This document shows, one piece after another, positions 35,768 to 45,231 of a stretch of 64,000 bases of DNA. How positions within the stretch are numbered: position 1 is the first letter of the stretch; each line of letters opens with the position of its first letter. Both the position numbers and the translations under genes were made by a program. The notes under the pieces were generated by a model that had not been told where the DNA came from, did no database searches, and saw only the letters and a list, made by a program, of their open reading frames with translations. The stretch comes from Acetobacteroides hydrogenigenes (lineage in GTDB: Bacteria; Bacteroidota; Bacteroidia; Bacteroidales; ZOR0009): positions 62,001 to 126,000 of the forward strand of contig NZ_SLWB01000009.1 of the NCBI RefSeq assembly GCF_004340205.1, read 5' to 3'.

Positions 35768-36062
35768 TTTATTCGATAATTATTACGCTGCAAATCTATT
35801 ACCCAATAAAAATTTTGATTTACCGATTCTTGCTTTTTACTTTACAATTCTTGCTAAATGAAAAATATAGGCGGTTGAAATACCCATAAAATCAGCTATG
35901 GGCAGAAGCCCCCGATACGCTTGGTTTAGCAGGGCTTACAGCCTATTATTAATAGCACCATAGGCAACAATCAATAAAAGCGTAGTTAGAGCCTCTACTC
36001 TTAGCGCATAGCAGCATTAGTTAACCGAACCAACAAAACAAACCACCATAAAACTACAATCA

Positions 36063-36683
36063 ATGAAGCTTAAGACATTTTCGTTAGTACTACTCCTGAT
36101 GCTTTCGTACACGCTAGTAGCACAGGAGAAACAAGAGCTGAAGCGAAGCATTGGCTTTACCTTTTCGGCGATCGGCAGTAACGATGTCACCAACTCCGAA
36201 GGAGCCTCTCTACTAGGAGGAGAAAGCTATAGCGGCAAGCGCTTCTTCACGCTAGGCGTAAGCTATGTTCACCCCATCCTTTCGTGGATAGCAATCGAAT
36301 CGGGGATAGAGTACTCCAAGCACACCATTACCGTCGAGCCAATGAAAATGCCCAACTTTCCCTACACCGCACCGTACGACAAATCCGTATCGCTGATAAA
36401 CATTCCGATAACAGCAAGGGTAAGCTTCCTGAAGTACTTCTTTATTAACGGAGGATTGATACTAGACCTCGAAGCTGCGAATTCGAGCCCAATAGAAAGC
36501 CAAACAGGAGTAGGAACGCTGCTGGGCATTGGGGCAAAGTATAGCCTAAGCAACGGATTTGGAGCCTTTGTTAACGGGTACTACAAGGCACACACATTGG
36601 TACCCTTTTCGGCCAATAATGACGACTACAGGTGGAGGCTGATTGAGGGCGGATTAAGGATAGGCGTTACGTACAACTTCTAA
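36063..36683 (+). CDS. Outer-membrane beta-barrel protein
   Basis: The 206-residue protein has a signal peptide (MKLKTFSLVLLLMLSYTLVA). Alternating hydrophobic strands end in a typical C-terminal barrel strand (GLRIGVTYNF), as in PorT/OmpX-like small barrels. It is probably an eight-stranded outer-membrane protein of unknown function. It is monocistronic. Confidence 0.75.
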   Translation: MKLKTFSLVLLLMLSYTLVAQEKQELKRSIGFTFSAIGSNDVTNSEGASLLGGESYSGKRFFTLGVSYVHPILSWIAIESGIEYSKHTITVEPMKMPNFPYTAPYDKSVSLINIPITARVSFLKYFFINGGLILDLEAANSSPIESQTGVGTLLGIGAKYSLSNGFGAFVNGYYKAHTLVPFSANNDDYRWRLIEGGLRIGVTYNF

Positions 36684-36932
36684 AAGCAAACGGCATCTTG
36701 TAATGATGTTTGCACACATTGTCTGAATATCGGATTAAAGGATTATGCGGCAAGCCCTACTGCATAGCGAATTGTTACAGATTACTCAGTGCAAAATATG
36801 GGCATTCGTTATACTCCGCGATTCATCCGTTGAGAGATAGGGAAAGTAATGCCCCAATGGGAAAAGTAGCCAAGTAAGCGTAGCATTTCCCCGAAAGCTC
36901 CATATATTGCAGCAACCAAGGACGCATAGCGA

Positions 36933-37553
36933 ATGAACTTTGTAGGACACATCTATCTATCGGGCGAGAATAAGAATATAGCCATTGGCAACTTTATTGG
37001 CGACTACGTAAAGGGGAAAGAGTACGAACGCTACCCCGAAGAGATCCAAAAGGGCATTCTTATCCATCGCGACATAGACTCGACCATGGATATCCACCCA
37101 TCCTTTCTGGCAACACGAGAGCTGTTTAAGGAGAGCTACGGCCGCTACGCCGGAGTTGTTGTGGACATGGCCTTCGACCATATCCTTACCAAAAACTGGA
37201 ACGACTGGCACGACATACCGCTAAAAAAGTTTACCCGAAGCTTTTACGGGCTGCTGCTCAAGAACTATAGAGTACTACCCTCGCAGGTAAAGGAGTTTCT
37301 CCCGTTTATGGTACGGAGCAACCGCCTCTACTCCTACTCCTCGCTTAATGGAATAGAAAAAGCGCTGTCGATAATGGCCAACTACACATCGCTACCTAGC
37401 AAGCCGACAGAGGCAGCCCTCGTCATACAAAGCAAGGAGGCCGAAATTACGCAACACTTCTACCAGCTGCTGGGCGACCTAGCGCTATACCTAAACAAGA
37501 AGTACCAGCTACCGATAAATGGCAAAGCCGCAATTCAAATAGCCAGGAAGTAG
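36933..37553 (+). CDS. acpH: Acyl carrier protein phosphodiesterase (DUF479)
   Basis: The 206-residue HD-like helical enzyme removes the 4'-phosphopantetheine group from acyl carrier protein. The opening MNFVGHIYLSGENKNIAIGN with its GDYVKG segment, the IHRDIDSTMDIHP motif with metal ligands, and VVDMAFDHILTKNW are diagnostic. The length matches AcpH (about 195-205 residues). It is monocistronic, with no fatty acid genes nearby. Confidence 0.92.
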   Translation: MNFVGHIYLSGENKNIAIGNFIGDYVKGKEYERYPEEIQKGILIHRDIDSTMDIHPSFLATRELFKESYGRYAGVVVDMAFDHILTKNWNDWHDIPLKKFTRSFYGLLLKNYRVLPSQVKEFLPFMVRSNRLYSYSSLNGIEKALSIMANYTSLPSKPTEAALVIQSKEAEITQHFYQLLGDLALYLNKKYQLPINGKAAIQIARK

Positions 37554-37750
37554 CCCCCAATAGCTGCAGCCGAAGCAAAATGTAGCTGCTGCGATAGGGT
37601 TTTTCGCCTTAGTCGCGTCATATGAGCGGCATTCGTACTGTAACAACAGCAATGCGAATGATAGAAAGGCGAAGATTACAGCTTCGTATGGCAAAGTGTC
37701 GAATTATCCGACGTCGATACATTACACTACAACTGAATAAAACTTTAACC

Positions 37751-38106
37751 ATGAGTAAAAAAACATTCCTTTTCAAACTATTGATTGGACAAACGTCCCT
37801 AAAACAGAGCATAAAGGCGAAACGGGTGTTGCCTATTGGCAAACCATGCAATACGAAGGGCTCCGAATACGAATCGTTGAGTACTCGAAGGGCTATGTTG
37901 CCGACCACTGGTGCACAAAAGGGCATATCGTACACTGCCTGGAAGGAGAATTTGTAAGCGAACTTAAGGATGGCGAAAAGTTTACTCTGACAAAGGGCAT
38001 GACCTATGTTGTTACAGACGAACTTAGCTCGCACCGCTCCACTACAGAGCAAGGCGTTAAGCTGCTGATTATTGATGGCGATTTTTTAAAGCTAAACGTC
38101 GACTAA
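37751..38106 (+). pseudogene. DHCW-motif cupin with a frameshift in an A tract
   Basis: From 37765 the frame reads IPFQTIDWTNVPKTEHKGET and on through YVADHWCTKGHIVHCLEGEF to LLIIDGDFLK, matching the whole length of small DHCW-motif cupin proteins (about 115 residues). The ATG at 37751 (MSKK) is in another frame: seven A residues at 37757-37763 are one short of the eight needed to join it to the cupin frame, and a TAA lies in the cupin frame at about 37755. Either the gene is broken, or the A run allows slippage, or it is a sequencing error. An internal ATG at 37846 would give a shortened 86-residue form. Confidence 0.75.
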
Positions 38107-38562
38107 GCGCTGCACGCTCTTCTTTCTAAGGCTTCTTAGCGCATAATTGAAGCTAGCTATCCCCTCCCAAGGAGGGGATTCGTTTGAAATGATCCTTAGT
38201 TTGACGGCTAAAACGTCTACCCTACTAGCAGCACCCGGATAGACTGCTCCATAATATATTCCAGATAAGCCAAACCGTGCATCCCAACCATAAAGGGAAT
38301 CACAATTTTCAAATTATTTGTACCTTCCCCCGAATTATCTACCTAACCATATGAGACAAGCACCTTACACAACAAGATCGGCACAAGCTGAGGCTATCGA
38401 GCAGGGCATTTCCTTTCGCCTAACTACCAGCATTCACTTGAAATAAGCAAGTATCTGCCTAGCGCCACCAAGCGTTAAGCTAAGACCCGACGCTTTTTAG
38501 AAGCATCGAATCTAATGTTGCTAACACCTCTAATTTCAATACCAACACCAAAAATCACAACA
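38107..38562. other. Gap with repeat fragments and a doubtful micro-ORF
   Basis: The gap has a CCCCTCCCAAGGAGGGG hairpin (about 38162), an inverted copy of CTTAGTTTGACGGCTA (about 38195) and, at 38351, a 31-codon ORF (MRQAPYTTRSAQ...) whose second half runs into a TTCCTTTCGCCTAAC repeat fragment. The micro-ORF may be the start of a gene cut short by repeat insertion. No other gene is seen. Confidence 0.45.
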
Positions 38563-40167
38563 ATGAACAGGCTGATTCTTTTTCTCCTTCTTCTTCCTGT
38601 ACAAATTCTGAATGCACAAGATAACCTATCGGCTCTTCTGCCGCTTCCAAACCATATAGAGCAGCGGCAGGGTAGCTATCATCTATCGAGCAACGTAAAG
38701 ATTTCATCAAGCACTGCCGAACTGCAGTTTGCCACCGAACAGCTGCAACAGGTCTTCAAGCAGCGATTTGGCATCAACCTAAATACAGGAGAAAACGGGA
38801 AAATCCGCCTACTGCTTAATCCCAAAATTGAAGGAGACGAGCAGTACAGGCTTACGGTAAGCTCTAAAGGCGTAACCATAGAAGGCAAAACACCTGCAGG
38901 TGTACTGTATGGAGTAATGACGCTCGACCAAATACTTCTGGGGGATGTGGTAAGTACAAAGCAAGGTAAAATACAAGCCGTATTTATCGACGATAAGCCG
39001 GCATATGCCTTCCGCGCGTTAATGCTCGACCCCGCACGTAACTTTCTACCCGTAAACGATGTGAAGTTTTACATAGACCAAATGGCACGCTACAAGTATA
39101 ACGTGCTGCAGTTCCATCTAACCGACGATCAGGGATGGCGTGTAGAGGTAAAAAACCACCCAAAGCTAACCCAGGTTGGAGCATTCCGAAATCCAAAAGG
39201 CGGCGTTAATTCACCCGACAACGGTTACTACACGCAGGAACAGCTAAAAGATTTGGTGCTGTATGCTAAGCAGCGCAACGTGGAGATTATTCCCGAGATG
39301 GATGTTCCTGGGCATACGGCAGCGCTGCTTGCAGCATATCCCGAACTTAGATGTGGTTTCCTCAAAGACTCCATATTCGACTTGAACAAGACTAACAACG
39401 TAATGCTTTCGGCAGCCAACCCAAAGGTTTACGAGGTACTGGACGATGTAATTCGCGAGATGTCAACCATATTTCCTTCCAAGAAGATACATTTGGGTGG
39501 CGACGAATCGGCAATAGAGAAGAACTGGGGAAAAAGCACCGAAGACCTGAGGCTAATGCAAGAGCATGGCTACACAAAACCCGAACAGTTGATGAATATC
39601 TTCTTCGGGAAGGTACTGGCATCAGCAAAGAAATACGGAATGCACGCCATTTTGTGGTGCGAGTTGGATAACATCCACATGCCCGCCAACGAATACCTGT
39701 TCGACTACTCCCAAGATGTAACGCTGGTTACATGGCGTTATGGTCTTACACCAAAGTGCATCGAGCTAACTGGAAAGAAGAAGAACTCGCTAATACTTGC
39801 CCCCGGCGAATATTGCTACTTCGACTATCCGCAGTACAAGAACGATCTGCCCGAGTACAACAACTGGGGTATGCCAACAACAACGCTCAAAAAGAGCTAC
39901 GAGTTTAACCCAACCTACAACCTAGCTACTTCAGAAACCCAACACATCATAGGGGTAATGGGAACGCTATGGGGCGAGGCTATCAAAGATATTAACCGCG
40001 CTACATATATGACCTTTCCTCGCGGTTTGGCGCTAGCAGAAGCAGGCTGGACTCAGATGCCGCTCCGCAATTGGGATTCGTTCAAAAACAGGCTATACCC
40101 CAACCTGCTGGAACTTACCAAAAGAGGAGTTTCTGTAAGAATGCCGTTTGAAATATCCGCCAAGTAA
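38563..40167 (+). CDS. Beta-N-acetylhexosaminidase, GH20
   Basis: The 534-residue secreted enzyme has a signal peptide (MNRLILFLLLLPVQILNAQ), an N-terminal GH20b domain (about 25-135) and the catalytic GH20 barrel (about 140-480). The catalytic Asp314-Glu315 pair sits in IHLGGDES, and VEIIPEMDVPGHTAALLAAY and VTWRY are family motifs. It removes terminal GlcNAc or GalNAc from glycans, chitin or peptidoglycan fragments, probably in the periplasm or at the surface. The start at 38563 gives a clean signal peptide; the frame is open 16 codons upstream. No SusC/SusD pair is nearby. Confidence 0.93.
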   Translation: MNRLILFLLLLPVQILNAQDNLSALLPLPNHIEQRQGSYHLSSNVKISSSTAELQFATEQLQQVFKQRFGINLNTGENGKIRLLLNPKIEGDEQYRLTVSSKGVTIEGKTPAGVLYGVMTLDQILLGDVVSTKQGKIQAVFIDDKPAYAFRALMLDPARNFLPVNDVKFYIDQMARYKYNVLQFHLTDDQGWRVEVKNHPKLTQVGAFRNPKGGVNSPDNGYYTQEQLKDLVLYAKQRNVEIIPEMDVPGHTAALLAAYPELRCGFLKDSIFDLNKTNNVMLSAANPKVYEVLDDVIREMSTIFPSKKIHLGGDESAIEKNWGKSTEDLRLMQEHGYTKPEQLMNIFFGKVLASAKKYGMHAILWCELDNIHMPANEYLFDYSQDVTLVTWRYGLTPKCIELTGKKKNSLILAPGEYCYFDYPQYKNDLPEYNNWGMPTTTLKKSYEFNPTYNLATSETQHIIGVMGTLWGEAIKDINRATYMTFPRGLALAEAGWTQMPLRNWDSFKNRLYPNLLELTKRGVSVRMPFEISAK

Positions 40168-40232
40168 CGGACACTTTGGCTAAGGAGTATTGCTAATCCA
40201 GAGAAAACATCTTTTACAAAATAAACAACCAT

Positions 40233-40760
40233 ATGAACTCTCCATTTGTCAATTCATTAGTAGCAGCAGGTCCGCATCCCGCTGTATACGAACATCTGAA
40301 ATTGTACGAGCCTCTAATAGGCAGCTGGGATTTCGATTGGGTTGGCCATAACGGGAATGGCACCACTTGGACCGTCCCCGGAGAGTGGATTTTCTCGTGG
40401 GTACTCGAGGGCAGAGCCATTCAGGATAACTGGATATGCCCAAGCATTGAGCTCCGTAGCACCGGAAAATATCCAACAGGGCAGTATGGCACAACCATTC
40501 GTTTTTACGATAAGGAGGAAGATTGCATAAAAGTGGTTTGGGTTGGCGCCGCTAATCCACAGGTAAACCTTTTTAGGGTTACATTCATAGACAATCAAAT
40601 TATCCAACAGGAGATAGCAATCGGGAAAAAGCCAAGCCTGTCCAAATGGGTGATTAAGGATATAACGTCCGAGTCGTTTAAGTGGGAGGCACTCATTTCG
40701 GAGAACGAAGGAAAGGAGTGGCAGCTAACACAGGAAGTATTTGCCCGACGGAAGGATTAG
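40233..40760 (+). CDS. Hypothetical protein, DUF1579-like
   Basis: The 175-residue soluble, beta-rich protein has LYEPLIGSWDFDWVGHNGNG and WTVPGEWIFSWVLEGRAIQD segments resembling DUF1579-type lipocalin-like barrels. No signal peptide is seen. Function is unknown. It is 65 bp after the hexosaminidase and 40 bp before the NTF2-like lipoprotein, so it may share transcripts with either. Confidence 0.6.
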   Translation: MNSPFVNSLVAAGPHPAVYEHLKLYEPLIGSWDFDWVGHNGNGTTWTVPGEWIFSWVLEGRAIQDNWICPSIELRSTGKYPTGQYGTTIRFYDKEEDCIKVVWVGAANPQVNLFRVTFIDNQIIQQEIAIGKKPSLSKWVIKDITSESFKWEALISENEGKEWQLTQEVFARRKD

Positions 40761-40800
40761 CTCATTAAGCCTACGTTTTAAATTCATAAATAACCGCAAT

Positions 40801-41358
40801 ATGAGGATCGTAACAAACAGCTTTATGGTTGCTGTATCTGTCCTACTACTTTGGGGCTGTTGCGCACAAAACCATAGCATAAGCAGCAAATCTCAAGCCG
40901 ACACTAGTGTCAATGCAGCGAACCGAGTACTAATCGGCGCAATGCTCGACTCGTTTAACGTGGCGGCAGCAAGGGCAGACTATGCCCGCTACTTCGACTT
41001 CTATACCGCCGATGCCATATTCATAGGTACCGATGCAACAGAGCATTGGAATAAAGCGAACTTTATGGTTTGGGCAAAGCCTTTCTTCGACAAAAAGAGA
41101 ACCTGGAATTTTAGATCTATCCAACGACATATCTACTTTGGCAAAGGTGGAGACATTGCCTGGTTCGACGAGCTGCTAAGCACGCAGATGAAGATATGCA
41201 GAGGTTCGGGAGTCGTTGTAAAGCAGAACAACGAATGGAAGGTTCAGCAATATGTCCTGTCGATGACAATCCCCAACAGCCAAACAAAACAAATCATTAA
41301 GTTTAAAGCAGCAGAGGAGGATTCTATCATTACCAGGTTATCGGGAAATAGGAAGTAA
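40801..41358 (+). CDS. NTF2-like (SnoaL/DUF4440) lipoprotein
   Basis: The 185-residue protein has a lipoprotein signal (MRIVTNSFMVAVSVLLLWGC; lipobox LLWGC). An NTF2-like domain (ARADYARYFDFYTADAIFIG and the following region) and a C-terminal strand WKVQQYVLSM follow. It is likely anchored in the envelope. Ligand and activity are unknown. The ATG at 40801 is preferred, as the earlier ATG at 40741 overlaps the preceding gene and hides the lipobox. Confidence 0.75.
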   Translation: MRIVTNSFMVAVSVLLLWGCCAQNHSISSKSQADTSVNAANRVLIGAMLDSFNVAAARADYARYFDFYTADAIFIGTDATEHWNKANFMVWAKPFFDKKRTWNFRSIQRHIYFGKGGDIAWFDELLSTQMKICRGSGVVVKQNNEWKVQQYVLSMTIPNSQTKQIIKFKAAEEDSIITRLSGNRK

Positions 41359-41400
41359 AAAAAGACAGTACATTTACCGAACAACTAAAGATAAAGACAA

Positions 41401-41434
41401 TAAAAAAGCGTAGGCGGATTGCCTACGCTTTTTT
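41401..41434. terminator. Bidirectional terminator
   Basis: AAAAAAGCGTAGGC and GCCTACGCTTTTTT form a perfect stem with A and T tracts on either side, between two convergent genes. Confidence 0.9.
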
Positions 41435-41473
41435 ATTTGAAGTAGCCAAGGGCTATTGTCCCACTCCAAAATA

Positions 41474-41830
41474 CTATGCTTTTTTCACAAACTCCGATTT
41501 CAGATACATGGCACCAATACCATCAATCTTACACGAAATGTTGTGCCCATCGCTGCTATCAACCAAACGGATATTCCTAACCTTGGTGCCGGCTTTAATT
41601 CCCGATGTAGAGCCTTTTACCTTTAGATCTTTGATTACGGTAACCGAATCGCCATCGCTAAGAACATTCCCATTCGAATCCACAACACGGCTTGCCTGTG
41701 CCTCTGCTTCTGCAGCCTCTGCCTGCTCCGATGGGTCCCACTCATGGAAGCAATCTGGGCAAACCCATAGGTTCATGTCTTGATACGTATTCTCCGATCC
41801 GCATTTTGGGCACTTGTGCTCGTCGCTCAT
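41474..41830 (-). CDS. yjdM: Zinc-ribbon protein YjdM (PhnA-like)
   Basis: The 118-residue protein has an N-terminal zinc ribbon (CPKCGSEN...[10 protein letters not shown]; four Cys) followed by the KOW/SH3-like PhnA domain ([20 protein letters not shown]). The length and layout match the family formerly called alkylphosphonate utilization protein PhnA, whose true role is unclear. An Ala/Glu-rich linker (about residues 36-46) joins the domains. Confidence 0.92.
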   Translation of the reverse strand: MSDEHKCPKCGSENTYQDMNLWVCPDCFHEWDPSEQAEAAEAEAQASRVVDSNGNVLSDGDSVTVIKDLKVKGSTSGIKAGTKVRNIRLVDSSDGHNISCKIDGIGAMYLKSEFVKKA

Positions 41831-42014
41831 AATTGTCCTTTCTAGTTTTTATTTTTGTTCTATGTTCAATTGGCGGGCAAAGATAGCATTTCCTCGATTA
41901 AGCATAGGTCCATAAAAAAATAGGCAACCGCTAGTTTATCTGCGGCTGCCTACATTTATGAGCTTAATAATGCGAGATCACTTCTCGTTTATGTCCCGAA
42001 TAACAACGTTGTCG

Positions 42015-44648
42015 CTAGTCCCTATTTATAGAAATGCTGATTCCCCACGAGCGGTACTTGCCATCCTCGAATCCGACAATCGCCTTAACCTCCATAAGCA
42101 CCCATATCTTGTCGATACCGTAACCAACCTCTACGTAGTTGCGCAGCGCTTTGGTGTTGTAGTAGCTTAAATAAAGATTCTCGGTAAATACGGTTCCCTT
42201 AAAGAAAGGTAGCTGCTTTATGATAATGTTATCGGCCTCGTAAAGCGAGTGCGCCTCCACAAACCATCCTGGAGTAGCATACTGGTAGTATGGAATCAGG
42301 TGGAACGACTGCTTGGTAGGCTGTAGCGATACCGGCATATGATCTACATTTGGCATATGAAAGTCGGGTAGCTGCATAGCCTTAGAGTCAAAGAAAGAGC
42401 CTCCTGCAACCTCATACCAGAACTCCGAGAGAAGGCCTAAGTCCCACCTCTTCCAAGTCTTAAACTTTAGCAGCTGATAGGGGCTGGCGCTTTCGTTTAG
42501 TATGCCCTTTCGGTAAAGCACCTCGAAGGTTGGGTAGTCCGACTTAACATACTTCTTACGATTTCCATCCATACGGTAGTACTGCTCGGGCGTATAAGTA
42601 AGCGAAGCCTCAAAGGCAGCCTGCTTATGATTGGTTAGAGGATGGCTGCTCAAATACTCGTTACCCGGTATATTTGGATCGTAACTCTCGTTCTTCTTTA
42701 AGAAGGAAAAGTTGGTGATGTTGTTCAGCAAACGGCGATCGTAGTAGCTCAACTCGAACTTAGCCTGTAGCCCATTTGCCACCTCGAAGCTAAGGTTGGC
42801 AAACCCACCCCTGTTATCCATTGCTCGCGTGTAGCTATCCTTAAAGAACAACGAAGTAACGCTGTTTACCAGAGGTTGTACCGGTTGTTCAGCATTAAGA
42901 TCTCGGCTTCCATAAGTTCCACCAAATCGCACCCAAGCCATCTTCTGAGGCCAAAGCAGGTAGCTAAACGAAAAATCGCCCATTACCTTTGTGCGGTTGA
43001 ACGAGTACTTTGGAAATAGGTAGAGAGCTATTTCTCTACTGCTCTCGTATGTTTTAAAGATTGCAAAACGGGTACCAATGGTAAATCCATCAATAGGGTT
43101 AAAGTAGGTATAGTTAGGATTGATGAACCCCTTTGTTTTTACCTCTAGTCCACCCTTGTTGTAAAGGTATCCACCACCAATTAAGCTTCCCCACGAAACG
43201 GTTTCGCTTCCACGCGAAAGGCTTTGGAATGCGGCAATTCTATCCTTAATGGTTTTAATGCTATCGCTTTTTGTAAAAGCCTCCTTTTCGTCCTCTTCCA
43301 GCGGCATAGGTCGAAGACCTGTCCAGAAAGAGCTATCCTTTTTATTGTAATCATCCGAGAATTCAACCTTGTCCAATCCCTGCATCTCCATGCTTTTCAT
43401 TAGTAATGTGTCGGGACGCTTAGATTCCTCCTCTTCCTTCACCAGCTTTGCAAGCTTGGTCATTTCAGAGTTCGACAGGGCAGTCTTGCTCATCAGCTTC
43501 TCGATCTTTTCGGCACGCTTCTTTTCCTTTTCCGTCTTTTTCTTTACTACGGTAGGAGAAGGCTGCTTTTGGGGAGTAACGCTTGCAACTTGAGGGCGAT
43601 TATGGGAGCCACCTCTACCAATAATCCTTACATTAGTGTACTTTAGCGAACCGCTACTCTTTACCCAGCCCGAGCTACCCAGCATCGATCCGTTGGCAAA
43701 CAGCTGGTAGCTCGAAGGTAGTACCGCGCTCTCGTCAATTAAATCGAATGCTATCTTAAAGTTGGCCTTACCAAAGCTCATTTCGAAGTTAAGATCCGCA
43801 TCCTTCACTGCATAGGTATTGTCGGCAATGTAGAGATAGCCCGAGAAGAACTTTCCTGAAGGACGTTTAGGAAGTACCTGTATTTTATAGATTGGCACGT
43901 TGTTCTCCAAGGTCGATCCAATAAGCTTAAACTGATAGTACGAAAAAGCGTTTAGGCCAAGAGGCGATGGGATATCGCTAAAAGAGTTGTCGTAGATGCT
44001 CGTGCTAAGAAATTCGAGGCCAGGGAAGTTATCCTTAGAGTCGGCACCCGGCAACGTCGATCTAAACGAGATAACCCGCTGGCTGTAGGTTTCGGGAGCA
44101 TTAAAGGTTATCTTGCTAAGCATCTCGCCAAAGTAGGTTTTCCCCTCTTTCGGGATAGCTATACTTTTAGGCGTCATATACCTAAGTATTCGCGAAAACT
44201 TACTAGCATTAAAGCTCAGCTTAAGGTAAACGTCGGACGAATAGGAGCTCACCGAACGCTTATACTGTTGGCCAAGGGCTATGGCCTTACGCATAATCCA
44301 TACGCTGGGGTTATCCTTACTCGATACGGTAAGCTGCGAGAGGTCGTAAACTGCCTCTTCCAGTACAATATTTACGTTAGTAGTTCCATCACCAACCTTT
44401 ACCACTTGCGAAACAGGCCTATATCCGATTGACTGAAACTTAACGGTATAAGTTCCTGGTTCGACATTAACCTGAAACTTCCCCTTATCGTTTGCGGCTA
44501 AGCCCCTGTTGGCTTCACGAATAAAAATGGTTGCAAAAGGAACAGGATTACCCTGCTTATCAAGTATCTTCCCTGCAATATTCTGTGCACTCGCGGAGGA
44601 TGCTATAAGAATAAGTAAAATCCATGTAAGCTGCTTACGTATCTGCAT
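42015..44648 (-). CDS. DUF5686 outer-membrane protein, paralogue 2
   Basis: The 877-residue protein has a signal peptide (MQIRKQLTWILLILIASSAS), a CarboxypepD_reg-like domain (about 23-100, GNPVPFATIFI and YTVKFQSIGYRPVSQ), a Lys/Glu-rich linker near 370-420 and a beta-rich C-terminal half ending WGISISINRD. It aligns with the 10884-13511 product over the whole length, e.g. WIMRKAI/RIMRKAI and SSYSSDVYLK versus DGYNSNVYFK. It is probably an outer-membrane barrel of unknown function. It is monocistronic. Confidence 0.8.
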   Translation of the reverse strand: MQIRKQLTWILLILIASSASAQNIAGKILDKQGNPVPFATIFIREANRGLAANDKGKFQVNVEPGTYTVKFQSIGYRPVSQVVKVGDGTTNVNIVLEEAVYDLSQLTVSSKDNPSVWIMRKAIALGQQYKRSVSSYSSDVYLKLSFNASKFSRILRYMTPKSIAIPKEGKTYFGEMLSKITFNAPETYSQRVISFRSTLPGADSKDNFPGLEFLSTSIYDNSFSDIPSPLGLNAFSYYQFKLIGSTLENNVPIYKIQVLPKRPSGKFFSGYLYIADNTYAVKDADLNFEMSFGKANFKIAFDLIDESAVLPSSYQLFANGSMLGSSGWVKSSGSLKYTNVRIIGRGGSHNRPQVASVTPQKQPSPTVVKKKTEKEKKRAEKIEKLMSKTALSNSEMTKLAKLVKEEEESKRPDTLLMKSMEMQGLDKVEFSDDYNKKDSSFWTGLRPMPLEEDEKEAFTKSDSIKTIKDRIAAFQSLSRGSETVSWGSLIGGGYLYNKGGLEVKTKGFINPNYTYFNPIDGFTIGTRFAIFKTYESSREIALYLFPKYSFNRTKVMGDFSFSYLLWPQKMAWVRFGGTYGSRDLNAEQPVQPLVNSVTSLFFKDSYTRAMDNRGGFANLSFEVANGLQAKFELSYYDRRLLNNITNFSFLKKNESYDPNIPGNEYLSSHPLTNHKQAAFEASLTYTPEQYYRMDGNRKKYVKSDYPTFEVLYRKGILNESASPYQLLKFKTWKRWDLGLLSEFWYEVAGGSFFDSKAMQLPDFHMPNVDHMPVSLQPTKQSFHLIPYYQYATPGWFVEAHSLYEADNIIIKQLPFFKGTVFTENLYLSYYNTKALRNYVEVGYGIDKIWVLMEVKAIVGFEDGKYRSWGISISINRD

Positions 44649-44750
44649 AGTTAATTCCGATTATATGCGGCCTAAACACCAAGCCACAAAGTCATACATT
44701 TATCCTACAAAGATAGCTATTGAATTGTTGAAAACGGACTTTGGACAAAA

Positions 44751-44784
44751 AGAGGGGGCAACCATCCGGAAGCCCCCTCTTTAT
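44751..44784. terminator. Hairpin terminator after the kbl remnant
   Basis: AGAGGGGG and CCCCCTCT arms with A and T tracts. It would serve minus-strand transcription coming from the kbl remnant at 44811 and lies near the upstream side of the DUF5686 gene. Confidence 0.7.
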
Positions 44785-44810
44785 TCGAACTATGCTTGTA
44801 AATGGTTTAC

Positions 44811-44941
44811 TTTATCACGCCCATCTCTTTACCACCTTAGTAAAGGCAGCCACACACTTATCAAGATGCTCGATTTCGTGGCCGGCCGAAACCTGAACAC
44901 GAATACGTGCCTGACCCTTGGGTACTACTGAATAGTAGAAT
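44811..44941 (-). pseudogene. Remnant of the kbl 3' end
   Basis: The minus strand encodes FYYSVVPKGQARIRVQVSAG and then HEIEHLDKCVAAFTKV, the C-terminus of 2-amino-3-ketobutyrate CoA ligase (compare the intact copy at 46830-48020). A one-base deletion then shifts the last residues. Upstream, homology stops abruptly at the REP element at 44942. Nucleotide identity is only partial, so the duplication is old. The intact kbl, a helical protein gene and array C lie on the far side of the break. Confidence 0.9.
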
Positions 44942-45000
44942 CACAAAGCTAGGCGAAGTCTGTGACTTCGTTTTTACTAAATAGCGGTCTCCAGTCCGCA
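44942..45000. repeat. Two-hairpin REP element, copy 2
   Basis: CACAAAGCTAGGCGAAGTCT followed by GTGACTTCG forms the first hairpin (CGAAGTC/GACTTCG), and GCGGTCTCCAGTCCGC the second. It is homologous to 26607-26664 and lies exactly at the end of the kbl remnant. Confidence 0.75.
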
Positions 45001-45231
45001 ACTAGAAGAACAAAGCCTCCCAAACATACCCTTTTCCCTTACCCATTACCCTCCATCAGCTAAAATATAATTCATACAAAATGGCTTTACACGCTACCAC
45101 AGCCATATAGCCTCAAAATATTTTTGGGTGCAGCTAAAATAAGCTGTAAAAACCCTTGGTTATGTTAACCGAGATTTCTAGCTTTAGGTCGATTCGAAAC
45201 TAAACTACAAACATTAAAAGCTAAAATTATT

